From positions 1 through 64,000 of the forward strand of contig JAJFIC010000099.1 in assembly GCA_021775315.1 (NCBI GenBank): a stretch of DNA of 64,000 nucleotides, given 5' to 3'. Position numbers and translations under genes: made by a program. Origin of the DNA: Paracoccaceae bacterium. Lineage in GTDB: Bacteria; Pseudomonadota; Alphaproteobacteria; Rhodobacterales; Rhodobacteraceae. This document shows positions 16,898-25,386 of this stretch, piece after piece; position 1 is the stretch's first letter, and every line of letters starts with the position of its first letter. The notes under the pieces are model-generated. The model saw only the letters and a program-made list of their open reading frames with translations, made no database searches and was not told the origin of the DNA.

Positions 16898-18207
16898 TAT
16901 TCTTTTGGCCGGTTGTCAACCACACGCACCGCTTTGCCTTCGGATCGGGCAACTTTGCCGGGATCAGCCGTGCGGATTTCAGCGGTGATGCCGACCGTTG
17001 ACTTGATGCGTTTTGACAATTGCTGGGCCGAAGCATCGCGCGCTGCCTGACCGGCGGCACCGGTGGTGGCCTCAACATGCACGATCATATGATCCATCCG
17101 GCCTTTGCGGGTCAGTTCAATCTGAAAATGCGGTGCCAGCGTGTTGACGGTCATCAACTGTTCCTCGATCTGGGTCGGGAACACGTTGACGCCGCGCAGA
17201 ATGATCATGTCATCCGACCGGCCCGTGATCTTTTCCATCCGGCGCATACTGCGCGCCGTTCCCGGCAACAGACGGGTCAGATCGCGGGTGCGATAGCGGA
17301 CAATCGGAAAGGCCTCTTTGGTCAGCGAGGTAAACACCAATTCGCCCAACTCACCTTCGGCGACAGGCTCACCGGTTTCCGGGTCGACGATTTCGGGGTA
17401 AAAATGATCCTCCCAAACGTGCAACCCGTCTTTGGTTTCCACACATTCGTTTGCCACACCGGGGCCGATAATCTCGCTAAGGCCGTAAATATCGACCGCG
17501 TGCATGTCAAAGGCGTCTTCCACCTCCAACCGCATCGCATTCGTCCAAGGCTCGGCACCAAAAATGCCGACCTTAAGCGGGGATTTGCGCGGGTCGTACC
17601 CTTGCTTGCGGTACTCATCGAGGATCGACAACATATAAGACGGCGTAACGGTGATCCCGTCCGCGCGGAAATCTTCGATCAGGCGGACCTGTCGGGGCGT
17701 CATGCCACCGGAAACCGGCACCTGGGTCAGGCCCAGCTTTTCGGCCCCCGCGTGAATACCCAGCCCGCCGGTAAACAGGCCGTAACCATAGGCATTGTGC
17801 AACAGATCGCCCGGCTTCAGGCCCGAAGCCCGCAAACTGCGCGCAACCACGCTGGCCCACATATCCAGATCGTTGGTGGTATAGCCAACGACTGTCGGCT
17901 GGCCCGTGGTGCCGGATGAGGCATGCACCCGCGCGATTTGTTCGCGGGGTACAGCAAACATATTGAAAGGGTAATTGTCCCGCAAATCCTGTTTCACCGT
18001 AAACGGGAATTTCGACAGATCAGACAGGGATTTCAAATCGTCGGGATGCACACCAGCGGCATCAAATGCGGCTTTGTAATGCGGCACATTTGAATAGGCG
18101 TGGTTCAGCGACCATTTCATCCGCTCAAGCTGCAGCGCGCTGATTTCATCGCGCGAGGCGATTTCGATCGCATCAAGGCTTTCTTTTTTGGGTGTCAGAT
18201 CTTCCAT
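16897..18207 (-). CDS. paaK: Phenylacetate-CoA ligase
   Basis: 436 residues. AMP-forming ligase with the P-loop ASSGTTGQPTVVGYT at 96-110, AYGYGLFTGGLGIHAGAE, GAEPWTNAMR, YGLSEIIGPGV and the C-terminal hinge YRTRDLTRLL with GRSDDMIILRGVNVFPTQIE. PaaK activates phenylacetate to phenylacetyl-CoA, the first step of aerobic phenylacetate breakdown. The ATG at 18207 follows GAGGAAC and lies 10 bases after the thiolase stop; an in-frame upstream start would overlap that gene. Gene order thiolase-ligase-tetR on one strand suggests one operon. Confidence 0.93.
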   Translation of the reverse strand: MEDLTPKKESLDAIEIASRDEISALQLERMKWSLNHAYSNVPHYKAAFDAAGVHPDDLKSLSDLSKFPFTVKQDLRDNYPFNMFAVPREQIARVHASSGTTGQPTVVGYTTNDLDMWASVVARSLRASGLKPGDLLHNAYGYGLFTGGLGIHAGAEKLGLTQVPVSGGMTPRQVRLIEDFRADGITVTPSYMLSILDEYRKQGYDPRKSPLKVGIFGAEPWTNAMRLEVEDAFDMHAVDIYGLSEIIGPGVANECVETKDGLHVWEDHFYPEIVDPETGEPVAEGELGELVFTSLTKEAFPIVRYRTRDLTRLLPGTARSMRRMEKITGRSDDMIILRGVNVFPTQIEEQLMTVNTLAPHFQIELTRKGRMDHMIVHVEATTGAAGQAARDASAQQLSKRIKSTVGITAEIRTADPGKVARSEGKAVRVVDNRPKE

Positions 18208-18217
18208 TTCGTGTTCC

Positions 18218-19420
18218 TCAAACCTTTTCAAGCATCAGGGCAATTCCCTGACCGACGCCGATACACATGGTGCAAAGCGCGCGTCGTGCGTCGGTGTTTG
18301 TCATTTCAACCGCTGCCGTCAGCGCCAGTCGCGCCCCCGACATGCCCAGCGGATGGCCGAGCGCAATGGCCCCGCCGTTGGGGTTCACATGGACCGCATC
18401 ATCCGCCAGCCCAAGTTCGCGCATGACCGCAAGGCCTTGCGCCGCGAACGCCTCGTTCAACTCAACCAGATCAATGTCGTCGATTTTCAGGCCAAGCCGT
18501 TGCATCAACAACTTGCTGGCCGGGGCGGGGCCGATGCCCATAATCCGCGGCGGCACACCGGCGCTGGCCATGCCAAGAATGCGGGCCTTTGGCGTCAGTC
18601 CAAATTTTTCAACGGCCGAGCCGCTGGCGATAATGATCGCCGCCGCGCCGTCATTGACGCCGGATGCATTGCCCGCCGTCACGCTGCCGCCTTCGCGGAA
18701 CGGTGCGCGCAAGGCCGCCAGTTTTTCAAGGCTGGTCAGACGCGGATGTTCGTCTGTGTCGACAATGATCGCATCGCCCTTGCGCTGCGAAATGCTGACC
18801 GGGGTGATTTCCTGCGCAAACCGCCCGGACGCGATAGCCGCCGCCGCGCGTTCTTGCGACCGATAGGCAAATGCGTCCTGATCGGCGCGCGAAATGTTGA
18901 ATTCAGCCGCCACATTTTCAGCCGTTTCCGGCATCGAATCGACGCCATATGCCACCTTCATCTTGCGATTGATAAAACGCCAGCCAATCGTGGTGTCAAA
19001 GATTTCCGCATTGCGCCCAAAGGCCGTTTCCGACTTGCCCATGACAAACGGTGCGCGGCTCATGCTTTCCACGCCACCCGCCAGAATGATGTCCGCATCA
19101 CCCGATTTGATCGCCTGCGCTGCAATGCCAACCGCGTTCAGACCAGAGCCGCATAAACGGTTGATCGTCGCCCCCGGAATGCTGTCAGGCAGCCCGGCCA
19201 GCAGCGTTGCCATATGGGCGACGTTGCGGTTGTCTTCGCCTGCGCCATTTGCGCAACCCATAATCACATCGTCAATGGCCGCTGCATCAAGACCGGGGGC
19301 AAGCGCCAGAACATCGGCAATCACGCCCGCCAACAGATCGTCGGGACGAACCGAGCTTAAGCCGCCGCCGTAACGCCCGATTGGGGTGCGCAGACCCTCG
19401 CATAAAAAGGCTTCGGTCAT
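18218..19420 (-). CDS. paaJ: 3-oxoadipyl-CoA / 3-oxo-5,6-dehydrosuberyl-CoA thiolase
   Basis: 400 residues of the thiolase family with the acyl-accepting Cys90 in INRLCGSGLNAVG, the NEAFAAQGLAVM motif, GGAIALGHPLGMSGARL with the catalytic His, and the second Cys in LCTMCIGVGQGIALMLE. Sequence features such as FLCEGLRTPIGRYGGGLS and GWRFINRKMK fit the PcaF/PaaJ subgroup, which cleaves the beta-keto product of phenylacetate or beta-ketoadipate breakdown. Context (paaI before it, paaK after it) favours the paa role. It starts three bases after the paaI stop. Confidence 0.9.
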   Translation of the reverse strand: MTEAFLCEGLRTPIGRYGGGLSSVRPDDLLAGVIADVLALAPGLDAAAIDDVIMGCANGAGEDNRNVAHMATLLAGLPDSIPGATINRLCGSGLNAVGIAAQAIKSGDADIILAGGVESMSRAPFVMGKSETAFGRNAEIFDTTIGWRFINRKMKVAYGVDSMPETAENVAAEFNISRADQDAFAYRSQERAAAAIASGRFAQEITPVSISQRKGDAIIVDTDEHPRLTSLEKLAALRAPFREGGSVTAGNASGVNDGAAAIIIASGSAVEKFGLTPKARILGMASAGVPPRIMGIGPAPASKLLMQRLGLKIDDIDLVELNEAFAAQGLAVMRELGLADDAVHVNPNGGAIALGHPLGMSGARLALTAAVEMTNTDARRALCTMCIGVGQGIALMLEKV

Positions 19421-19423
19421 TGT

Positions 19424-19867
19424 TTAATCCTCGTTCTCTTCAAAATGTTGGCCTTTGATGGTGCGTGAACAGCCGCGAAACTCGGCAACCACACGGCCGT
19501 CTTCGCCGCTGACTGTAACGTCATAAATGCCGTTGCGGCCGGTTTTATTTGCCTCGGTCGCTACCGCCACCAGACGTTCACCCGGACGACCCGGAGACAC
19601 AAAGGTGATCGAGTTATGCTGCGCCACTGTCATCTGATTATAGCTGTTGCAGGCAAAGGCAAAGGCACTGTCTGCCAACAAAAAGATGTAGCCGCCGTGG
19701 CAAATGTCATGGCCATTCAGGTGGTGATCCTGAACCACCATCGACGCGGTTGCCCGCCCCGGGGCGATTTTGTCGATATGCATGCCCAACGATTGCGAGG
19801 CCACGTCTTTTTCCCACATAATCGCCGAGGCCCGCTCGGCCCGTTGCTGGGCAGTCATCATAGTCAT
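19424..19867 (-). CDS. paaI: Hydroxyphenylacetyl-CoA thioesterase PaaI
   Basis: 147 residues with the hotdog-fold core HLNGHDICHGGYIFLLADSAFAFACNSYN, in which the Asp of LADSAFA is the expected catalytic residue, and the later NSITFVSPGRPGERLVAVATE and GRNGIYDVTV. PaaI rescues CoA from dead-end hydroxyphenylacetyl-CoA. I start it at the ATG at 19867 after CAGGAACAG, which matches the family length; the further upstream reading would run across the predicted operator. It is the first gene of the paaI-paaJ-paaK-tetR run. Confidence 0.88.
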   Translation of the reverse strand: MTMMTAQQRAERASAIMWEKDVASQSLGMHIDKIAPGRATASMVVQDHHLNGHDICHGGYIFLLADSAFAFACNSYNQMTVAQHNSITFVSPGRPGERLVAVATEANKTGRNGIYDVTVSGEDGRVVAEFRGCSRTIKGQHFEENED

Positions 19868-19905
19868 ATCTGTTCCTGTTTTCTGTGTGAAAAGGATTTG
19901 CATAA

Positions 19906-19919
19906 ACCGACCGGTTGGT
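19906..19919. promoter_or_regulatory. Probable TetR (PaaR-like) operator between paaI and paaZ
   Basis: ACCGACCGGTTGGT is an inverted repeat with six of seven pairs matched, located centrally between the divergent paaI and paaZ starts. It resembles the ACCGACC-type half sites reported for TetR-family PaaR regulators. The TetR gene of the same cluster is the natural candidate to bind it and control both directions. Confidence 0.55.
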
Positions 19920-19959
19920 CAATAGTGTTGCGAAACAGAAAACCACCGGGATCGTTAAT

Positions 19960-21993
19960 ATGACCATCATGCAGTTGAACTCGTTTGCCCAAAACAAATG
20001 GATCGCCCCTTCTGGCAACACCCGCCAGATCAGCAGTGCCGTTACTGGCGACGTGATTGCGGTTGCTGGCTCTGACGGGCTTGATTTTCAGGCGATGCTT
20101 GATTTTGGCCGTGACGTCGGCGGCCCGGCATTGCGCGAACTGACATTTCACGACCGGGCGCGGCGGCTAAAGGCGCTGGCGCTTTATTTGCAGGAACGGC
20201 GCGATGCGCTTTACGCGCTGTCTTACATGACGGGTGCGACGCTGACAGACAGCAAGATCGACATTGATGGCGGCATCGGTACGATGTTGGTATTCGCCTC
20301 AAAAGGCCGCCGGGAAATGCCGGATGGGCATGTGTTTCTTGATGGCGAAATTGAACAATTGTCGCGCAGTGGATCATTTTTGGGGCAACATATCTGCACC
20401 CCTTTGCTGGGCGTCGGCGTGCAAATCAATGCCTTTAACTTTCCGGTCTGGGGCATGTTGGAAAAACTGGCACCCAGCCTGCTGGCCGGGGTTCCCGGTA
20501 TCGTGAAACCCGCAACTGCCACTTCTTATCTAACCGAGGCTTGCGTGCAGATGATGGCTGAATCCGGTATTTTCCCGGATGGTTCATTTCAGTTGATCAC
20601 CGGCGGCACCGGCGATCTGCTGGACCGGTTGGGGCCGCAGGATATCGTTAGTTTTACAGGGTCTGCTGACACCGCGTTTAAACTGCGTTCAAACCCATTG
20701 CTGTTGAAACGCGGCGTGCGGTTTCTGGCAGAACAGGATTCGCTGAATGGTTCTGTTCTTGGCCCGGATGTTGGTGTTGACGACCCGGAATTTGACCTTT
20801 TCGTCAGCGAAGCGGTGCGCGAAATGACCGCCAAGGCTGGACAGAAATGCACCGCGATCCGGCGCATGATTGTGCCTGATGCCATGGTCAGGCCGCTGTC
20901 CGATGCCATCGCTGCGAAACTTGCAGACACCACTATCGGTGATCCCACGCTTAAAACAACCGGCATGGGCGCGCTGGCTTCGGCGTCGCAAAAGGCGGAT
21001 GTTCTGGCCACGGTTTCCCTGTTGTCAGGCGAATGTAGCCGGGTATTTGGCGACCCTGAAAGATTTGACGTCGACGGTGCCGATGGTGACAAAGGGGCGT
21101 TCTTGCCACCCATGTTGCTGCGCTGCGATGACCCTGACGCCGCCGTAAACGTGCATTCGGTCGAGGCTTTTGGCCCGGTTTCAACCCTGATGGGTTACCG
21201 CGATCTGGCGCATGCCGGGGCGTTGCTTAATCGCGGGGGCGGCTCGCTTGTCGGTTCTGTCATCACCAATGATCCAGTTGTGGCCCGCGATATTACGCTG
21301 ATTTCGGCCGCCTGGCATGGCCGGTTGTATTTCAATAACCGCACCTCGATGAAAGAGGCCACCGGTCACGGCTCGCCCTTGCCGCACATGGTGCATGGCG
21401 GACCCGGACGTGCTGGTGGGGGCGAAGAACTGGGCGGCATTCGTGGCGTGATGCATTACATGCAGCGCACGGCCATTCAGGGCAGCCCCGACATCCTGAC
21501 CGCCATTGGCAACACGTGGGTCACCGGCGCGACCGAGGTCAAACCAACGGCCCATCCGTTCACCCGCGTTTACGGCGATCTTGCTATCGGTGACACCATT
21601 TACACCGACCCGCGCACCGTTACGCTGGAAGACATCGAACATTTCGCGGAATTCACAGGTGATAATTTTTACGCGCATATGGACGAGGACGCCGCCAAGG
21701 CCAACCCGTTCTTTCCCGGTCGGGTGGCGCATGGCTATCTGTTGCTGAGCTTTGCAGCGGGTTTGTTTGTTGAACCGAACCCCGGTCCGGTGCTGGCCAA
21801 TACCGGTCTGAATAGCCTGAGTTTTCAAAAACCCGTCAGCCCCGGCGAGGAAATCCACGCCCGCCTGACGGTGAAACGTAAAACCGGGCGCACAGATGAA
21901 TATGGCGAGGTTCGATGGAACGTCACTTTGTTTAATCGTGACTGCGAACAAGTGGCGGAATATGAGCTGCTGACAATGGTGGCCTATCAATAA
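19960..21993 (+). CDS. paaZ: Bifunctional oxepin-CoA hydrolase / 3-oxo-5,6-dehydrosuberyl-CoA semialdehyde dehydrogenase PaaZ
   Basis: 677 residues from the ATG at 19960 (E. coli PaaZ has 681). The N-terminal aldehyde dehydrogenase has GVGVQINAFNFPVWGMLEK, FTGSADTAFKL and the catalytic Cys in KAGQKCTAIRR. The C-terminal MaoC-type hydratase begins near residue 530 and keeps DIEHFAEFTGDNFYAHMDEDAAK with the hydratase Asp and His, and GRVAHGYLLLS. PaaZ opens the oxepin-CoA ring and oxidises the aldehyde. It is divergent from paaI; the paaABCDE, paaF, paaG and paaH genes are not in this window. No strong ribosome-binding site is visible; ATG 19969 is an alternative. Confidence 0.93.
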   Translation: MTIMQLNSFAQNKWIAPSGNTRQISSAVTGDVIAVAGSDGLDFQAMLDFGRDVGGPALRELTFHDRARRLKALALYLQERRDALYALSYMTGATLTDSKIDIDGGIGTMLVFASKGRREMPDGHVFLDGEIEQLSRSGSFLGQHICTPLLGVGVQINAFNFPVWGMLEKLAPSLLAGVPGIVKPATATSYLTEACVQMMAESGIFPDGSFQLITGGTGDLLDRLGPQDIVSFTGSADTAFKLRSNPLLLKRGVRFLAEQDSLNGSVLGPDVGVDDPEFDLFVSEAVREMTAKAGQKCTAIRRMIVPDAMVRPLSDAIAAKLADTTIGDPTLKTTGMGALASASQKADVLATVSLLSGECSRVFGDPERFDVDGADGDKGAFLPPMLLRCDDPDAAVNVHSVEAFGPVSTLMGYRDLAHAGALLNRGGGSLVGSVITNDPVVARDITLISAAWHGRLYFNNRTSMKEATGHGSPLPHMVHGGPGRAGGGEELGGIRGVMHYMQRTAIQGSPDILTAIGNTWVTGATEVKPTAHPFTRVYGDLAIGDTIYTDPRTVTLEDIEHFAEFTGDNFYAHMDEDAAKANPFFPGRVAHGYLLLSFAAGLFVEPNPGPVLANTGLNSLSFQKPVSPGEEIHARLTVKRKTGRTDEYGEVRWNVTLFNRDCEQVAEYELLTMVAYQ

Positions 21994-21998
21994 ATTGC

Positions 21999-22126
21999 GT
22001 TCCGGGCTGTTCGCCCGGAACCGGGCCGACGACGCCTGAACGGCGCGTCGGCTGGGGGCGCGGCCCCCGGTGAATTCCGCCAGGGGAATTGCACCTTCCC
22101 CCGGAGTATTTTTGCAACGATGAATG
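21999..22126. repeat. Composite hairpin module, copy B (convergent intergenic region)
   Basis: Six bases after paaZ starts a perfect 9-bp hairpin (GTTCCGGGC 21999-22007, GCCCGGAAC 22013-22021). It differs in sequence from the first hairpin of copy A but has the same position. Next is the 28-base core at 22025-22052, identical to 12685-12712, then a GC-rich palindrome (GGGGGCGCGGCCCCC) and the tail GTATTTTTGCAACGATGAA at 22106-22124. It sits between the convergent paaZ and thioesterase genes. A bidirectional terminator or 3'-end stabiliser is the likely role. Confidence 0.7.
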
Positions 22127-22142
22127 CCAGGGGGAGTTGGGT

Positions 22143-22574
22143 TCAGATGTCCAGATAAGCGAAAGTGCAGGTCGCTGCCGCTGCGAGTTTATCGGATCCA
22201 ACAGAACGGAATTCAGCCAAAGTAACCGCCATGCGTCGCCCGTTTGACAGAGCTGATATCTGAATATCCACATCCCCCAGCATCATCGGACGCATAAAAT
22301 GCGTCGTCAGATCCACGGTCGTGCAATTGCGGAACCGCCTGTTGAGCGATGACAATGTCAGGACCGCCGCAGTGTCTGCGGCGGCAGCAACCGCTTGGCC
22401 GCATATCACCGCAGGGCCTTCGCCACCGGTGCGCACCAATCGTGGGTTTTCCGGCAAGCGGAACCTGACGCCTTTTTCGGTCTTTTCAACCGGGGTGATG
22501 TTCATATCCTGAACCCACGGGGCGAACACCTCGTCCAGCAGGGATTTCATATCGGCAAGGGTAAAATCTGTCAT
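22143..22574 (-). CDS. PaaI-like hotdog thioesterase
   Basis: 143 residues. The segment GEGPAVICGQAVAAAADTAAVLTLSSLN aligns with the 4HBT core, with Asp in the position of the catalytic acid, followed by TVDLTTHFMRPMMLGDVDIQISALSNGRRMAVTLAEF. It differs clearly from the paaI product at 19424. Proteins of this type are acyl-CoA thioesterases of unknown substrate. The ATG at 22574 follows AGGATGG and is preferred over one at 22598 that has no ribosome-binding site. It converges with paaZ across the hairpin module and is divergent from the ArsR gene. Confidence 0.75.
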   Translation of the reverse strand: MTDFTLADMKSLLDEVFAPWVQDMNITPVEKTEKGVRFRLPENPRLVRTGGEGPAVICGQAVAAAADTAAVLTLSSLNRRFRNCTTVDLTTHFMRPMMLGDVDIQISALSNGRRMAVTLAEFRSVGSDKLAAAATCTFAYLDI

Positions 22575-22690
22575 CCGGCCATCCTGCGAATCCGGCATGC
22601 GATACGCAAGAGGGATTTTGAGTGTTTCGGGCTTGATTTTTTATTTAACCTATGTCTTAATTAACTAAACTCGCAATTACGGAACCACCA

Positions 22691-23011
22691 GTGTCAAACC
22701 TAACACAAACTTTTTCTGCCCTAGGCGATCCGATCCGTTTTGCCATTGTTGAACGCTTGTTAAACGGTGGCGAACAAAGTGCCGGGGACTTGCGGCTTGT
22801 GGCGGATATTTCAGCACCTGCCATCTCGCGGCATCTGAAGGTTCTGCGAAATGCCGGGGTGATCCACCAGCGTATTGATCGGCAGCACCGCATGTATTCG
22901 GTCAAGCCCGAGGCGATCCGCGCGGTCAATGCCTGGGTCGAATATCACCGCAAGTTTTGGCAGACCAGCATTGACCGGCTTGAACAGGCATTAAACCGAG
23001 AGGATTTATAG
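22691..23011 (+). CDS. ArsR-family transcriptional regulator
   Basis: 106 residues forming a winged helix: FSALGDPIRFAIVERLLNGGEQSAGDLRLVADISAPAISRHLKVLRNAGVIHQRIDRQHRMYSVKPEAI. No metal-binding cysteines are present, so it is of the metal-independent branch (SdpR/DUF-type) that is typically encoded next to SRPBCC proteins. It begins with GTG and its stop abuts the ATG of the next gene, so both are translated together. It probably autoregulates this small operon. Confidence 0.85.
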   Translation: MSNLTQTFSALGDPIRFAIVERLLNGGEQSAGDLRLVADISAPAISRHLKVLRNAGVIHQRIDRQHRMYSVKPEAIRAVNAWVEYHRKFWQTSIDRLEQALNREDL

Positions 23012-23443
23012 ATGGCAGAATTGCGCATCGACCGTACCTTGAACGCACCGATTGAACGTGTGTTTGAATTTGTCACCAAGCCCGAGCATTTGGTCAAATG
23101 GTGGGGCCCTGAGGGGATGAGCCTGCCGGATCATAGCCTTGATTTTACCCAAACCGGCCCTTGGCATTCTGTTATGGCAAATGCGGATGGTCAGCAATTC
23201 ACCGTTTCAGGACAGGTCACCAGCGTTGATCGGCCCAACTCAGTCGGTTTCACCTGGGCCTGGCATGATGACAAGGGCAAACGCGGCAACGAAAGCTGCG
23301 TGATGATCACGCTTAGTGCAAAGGCGGATGGCACCACGGCTTTTTCGCTTAATCATCAACAATTGCCTGATGATGAATCAGCGCAAAACCACAACCAAGG
23401 CTGGACCTCGTCGCTTAGGAAACTCGAGGCTCTGGCAGCCTGA
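23012..23443 (+). CDS. SRPBCC/AHSA1-type protein
   Basis: 143 residues of the Activator-of-Hsp90-like START fold: RIDRTLNAPIERVFEFVTKPEHLVKWWGPEGMSLPDHSLDF at the start and the C-terminal helix HNQGWTSSLRKLEALA. The deep pocket binds a hydrophobic ligand in related proteins, but no ligand can be assigned. It follows the ArsR gene without a gap, a pairing seen in many bacteria, and precedes a YciI-like gene by 30 bases. Confidence 0.8.
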   Translation: MAELRIDRTLNAPIERVFEFVTKPEHLVKWWGPEGMSLPDHSLDFTQTGPWHSVMANADGQQFTVSGQVTSVDRPNSVGFTWAWHDDKGKRGNESCVMITLSAKADGTTAFSLNHQQLPDDESAQNHNQGWTSSLRKLEALAA

Positions 23444-23473
23444 AATCAACTTATCAACTAAGGGAGAATACAA

Positions 23474-23785
23474 ATGGCAAAATACATTTTCGTTTACCAT
23501 GGCGGCAAAGCACCAGAAAGCCCGGAAGAGGGGGAAAAGGTGATGAAGGCCTGGATGGATTGGTTCGGCGCGTTAGGCGAGGCCGTCGTCGATGGCGGCA
23601 ACCCCCTTGGCATGTCCAAAACCGTATCGTCCGGCGGTGTGGCCGATGATGGCGGGGCCAATCCGGCGGCGGGCTATTCGCTGGTAAACGCGGCAGATAT
23701 GGACGCGGCGGTGGCAATGGCCAAAGGCTGTCCGATGTTGGGCGATGGCGGCAGCGTCGAAGTTGCCGAATGCCTTGATATGTAA
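23474..23785 (+). CDS. YCII-related small protein
   Basis: 103 residues: MAKYIFVYHGGKAPESPEEGEKVMKAWMDWFGALGEAVVDGGNPLG, then AAGYSLVNAADMDAAVAMAKGCPMLGDGGSVEVAECLDM. This is the dimeric alpha-beta YciI/DGPF fold. Such proteins are common companions of ArsR/SRPBCC genes and of sigma-ECF operons; the catalytic role is unknown. It is preceded by an AGGGAGAA ribosome-binding site and is probably in the operon starting at 22691. Confidence 0.8.
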   Translation: MAKYIFVYHGGKAPESPEEGEKVMKAWMDWFGALGEAVVDGGNPLGMSKTVSSGGVADDGGANPAAGYSLVNAADMDAAVAMAKGCPMLGDGGSVEVAECLDM

Positions 23786-23888
23786 ATAACGCAAGGCCGC
23801 GCCGCGTGCTTTCATGTGCGTTGCGCGGTTTGCCGTTGAAAATCCGTCTAAAACCTGTCTGACTGACGCGCAGCAACGGGAGCGCAGC

Positions 23889-24524
23889 ATGGCGGATGAT
23901 GAACTTGATCTGAAACGGGCCTATTCGATAAAGACACCACAGGATTCAATCGAGCTTTATCGCGATTGGGCCGACAGTTACGACACCGGATTTGCCGAAA
24001 AGATGGACTACCTCGCCCCCGGCGTGGTGGCCGAGGTGTTTGCAGAAAATGCAACCACAGCAGACGGCCCGGTGCTGGATGTTGGCGCCGGGACAGGTCT
24101 GGGCGGGGTTGAATTGGCCAAGCTTGGCGACTGGGCCATCGACGCGCTGGATATTACGCCTGAAATGCTGAAGGTGGCGATGGCCAAGGGGTGCTATCGC
24201 CAGACTGTGCATGCGGATCTGACCCAAACGCTCGACATTCCTGATGGCAGTTATGGCGGCGTGATAAGTGCCGGAACATTCACCCACGGCCATGTCGGGC
24301 CGGATGCGTTGGACGGTCTGTTGCGGATCGCGCGGCAAGGCGCGTTATTCGTGCTTGGCATCAATGCCGAGGCATTTGTGCAATACGGCTTTGACACCAA
24401 ATTCAAAGAACTCGCGCCACAATTGACCGAATACCAAATGCTGCGCCGCCAGACCTATGGCGAAAAAGGTTTGGCCGAACGGCAAGGCGATCTGGCGCGT
24501 GTGGTGGTCTTTCGCAAGGGCTGA
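23889..24524 (+). CDS. Class I SAM-dependent methyltransferase
   Basis: 211 residues. Motif I is LDVGAGTGLGGVELAKLG near 66-83, followed by IDALDITPEMLKVA (motif Post I) and HADLTQTLDIPDGSYGGVISAGTFTHGHVG. The N-terminus YRDWADSYDTGFAEKMDYLAP is typical of the Methyltransf_11/25 type acting on small molecules. The ATG at 23889 follows GGGAG; the upstream in-frame codons lack a site. It may be the last gene of the ArsR operon or independent (103-base gap). It converges with the EamA transporter gene with 12 bases between stops. The substrate is unknown. Confidence 0.8.
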   Translation: MADDELDLKRAYSIKTPQDSIELYRDWADSYDTGFAEKMDYLAPGVVAEVFAENATTADGPVLDVGAGTGLGGVELAKLGDWAIDALDITPEMLKVAMAKGCYRQTVHADLTQTLDIPDGSYGGVISAGTFTHGHVGPDALDGLLRIARQGALFVLGINAEAFVQYGFDTKFKELAPQLTEYQMLRRQTYGEKGLAERQGDLARVVVFRKG

Positions 24525-24536
24525 TCGCACCACTGT

Positions 24537-25382
24537 CTATTTTGCAAAGCGCAACAGGGCTGCGCCCAGCAAGGTCACCATGGTTGAAAACACCTTGGCC
24601 AAATCAAGCTTTTCTTTCAGGAAAAACACACCAATCAGCAGCGCAAAGATGATGCTGGTTTCCCGCAGCGCGGTAACCAGCGCAATCGGGGCCTGGGTAA
24701 AGGCCCAGATGACCAATGCATAGGCCGTGAACGAGGCGCTGCCGCCAACCACAAACACTCGCTTGGCGCGGAGCGGAACTTGGCCCAGCAATCCCGGCGA
24801 GGTGTAAGCCGTGATAGCGGCAAAGATCACCCCATTGCCAATTGCCAGCCAGCCATAAAACCCAAGGGCCGTGCCGGCCAGTCGCGCACCCATGCCATCA
24901 ATCAGCGAATAGGCCGCAATGAAACACCCGGTGACAAGGGCCAGCCCGGCCGCGTTCATATTGCGCATGCCATCATTCTGACGAACCAGACTAAGGCTCA
25001 TGATCCCGGTGCCGATTGCCAGAACGGCCAGAACCTCGATCATTTCCAGCTCAACCCCTAAAAACAGAACCGAAATTCCGGCAACCAGTAAAGGCGCTGT
25101 GCCACGGGCAATCGGGTAAACCTGTGTCAGATCGCCAATGTGATAGGATCGTAAAAGGAATTGCTGATACCCCACGTGCAAAACAATGCCCGCGATCAGG
25201 TAAGGCCAACTTGCAGCGGCAGGGGTTGGCACAAACGGCAGCACCAGAATGGCAAGAGGCATATGTCCCAGCACAACCGCCGCCATGGCCAGCGTTTTGT
25301 CCGCCCCGCCTTTGACCAGCGCATTCCAAACTGCATGCAGCAAAGCCGCCAGAATGACCGCGATAAAAACAACCGTGCTCAT
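24537..25382 (-). CDS. EamA/DMT-family transporter
   Basis: 281 residues with about ten hydrophobic segments in two EamA halves (VVFIAVILAALLHAVWNALVKGG at the start; the second half begins near LALVTGCFIAAYSLIDGMGARLAG). The C-terminal part ALRETSIIFALLIGVFFLKEKLDLAKV is the usual EamA ending. Drug/metabolite transporters export amino acids or other small metabolites; the substrate cannot be read here. The ATG at 25382 follows AGGGGTGA and lies just after the znuA stop on the same strand, so transcription may read from znuA into it. Confidence 0.82.
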   Translation of the reverse strand: MSTVVFIAVILAALLHAVWNALVKGGADKTLAMAAVVLGHMPLAILVLPFVPTPAAASWPYLIAGIVLHVGYQQFLLRSYHIGDLTQVYPIARGTAPLLVAGISVLFLGVELEMIEVLAVLAIGTGIMSLSLVRQNDGMRNMNAAGLALVTGCFIAAYSLIDGMGARLAGTALGFYGWLAIGNGVIFAAITAYTSPGLLGQVPLRAKRVFVVGGSASFTAYALVIWAFTQAPIALVTALRETSIIFALLIGVFFLKEKLDLAKVFSTMVTLLGAALLRFAK

Positions 25383-25386
25383 GCGT

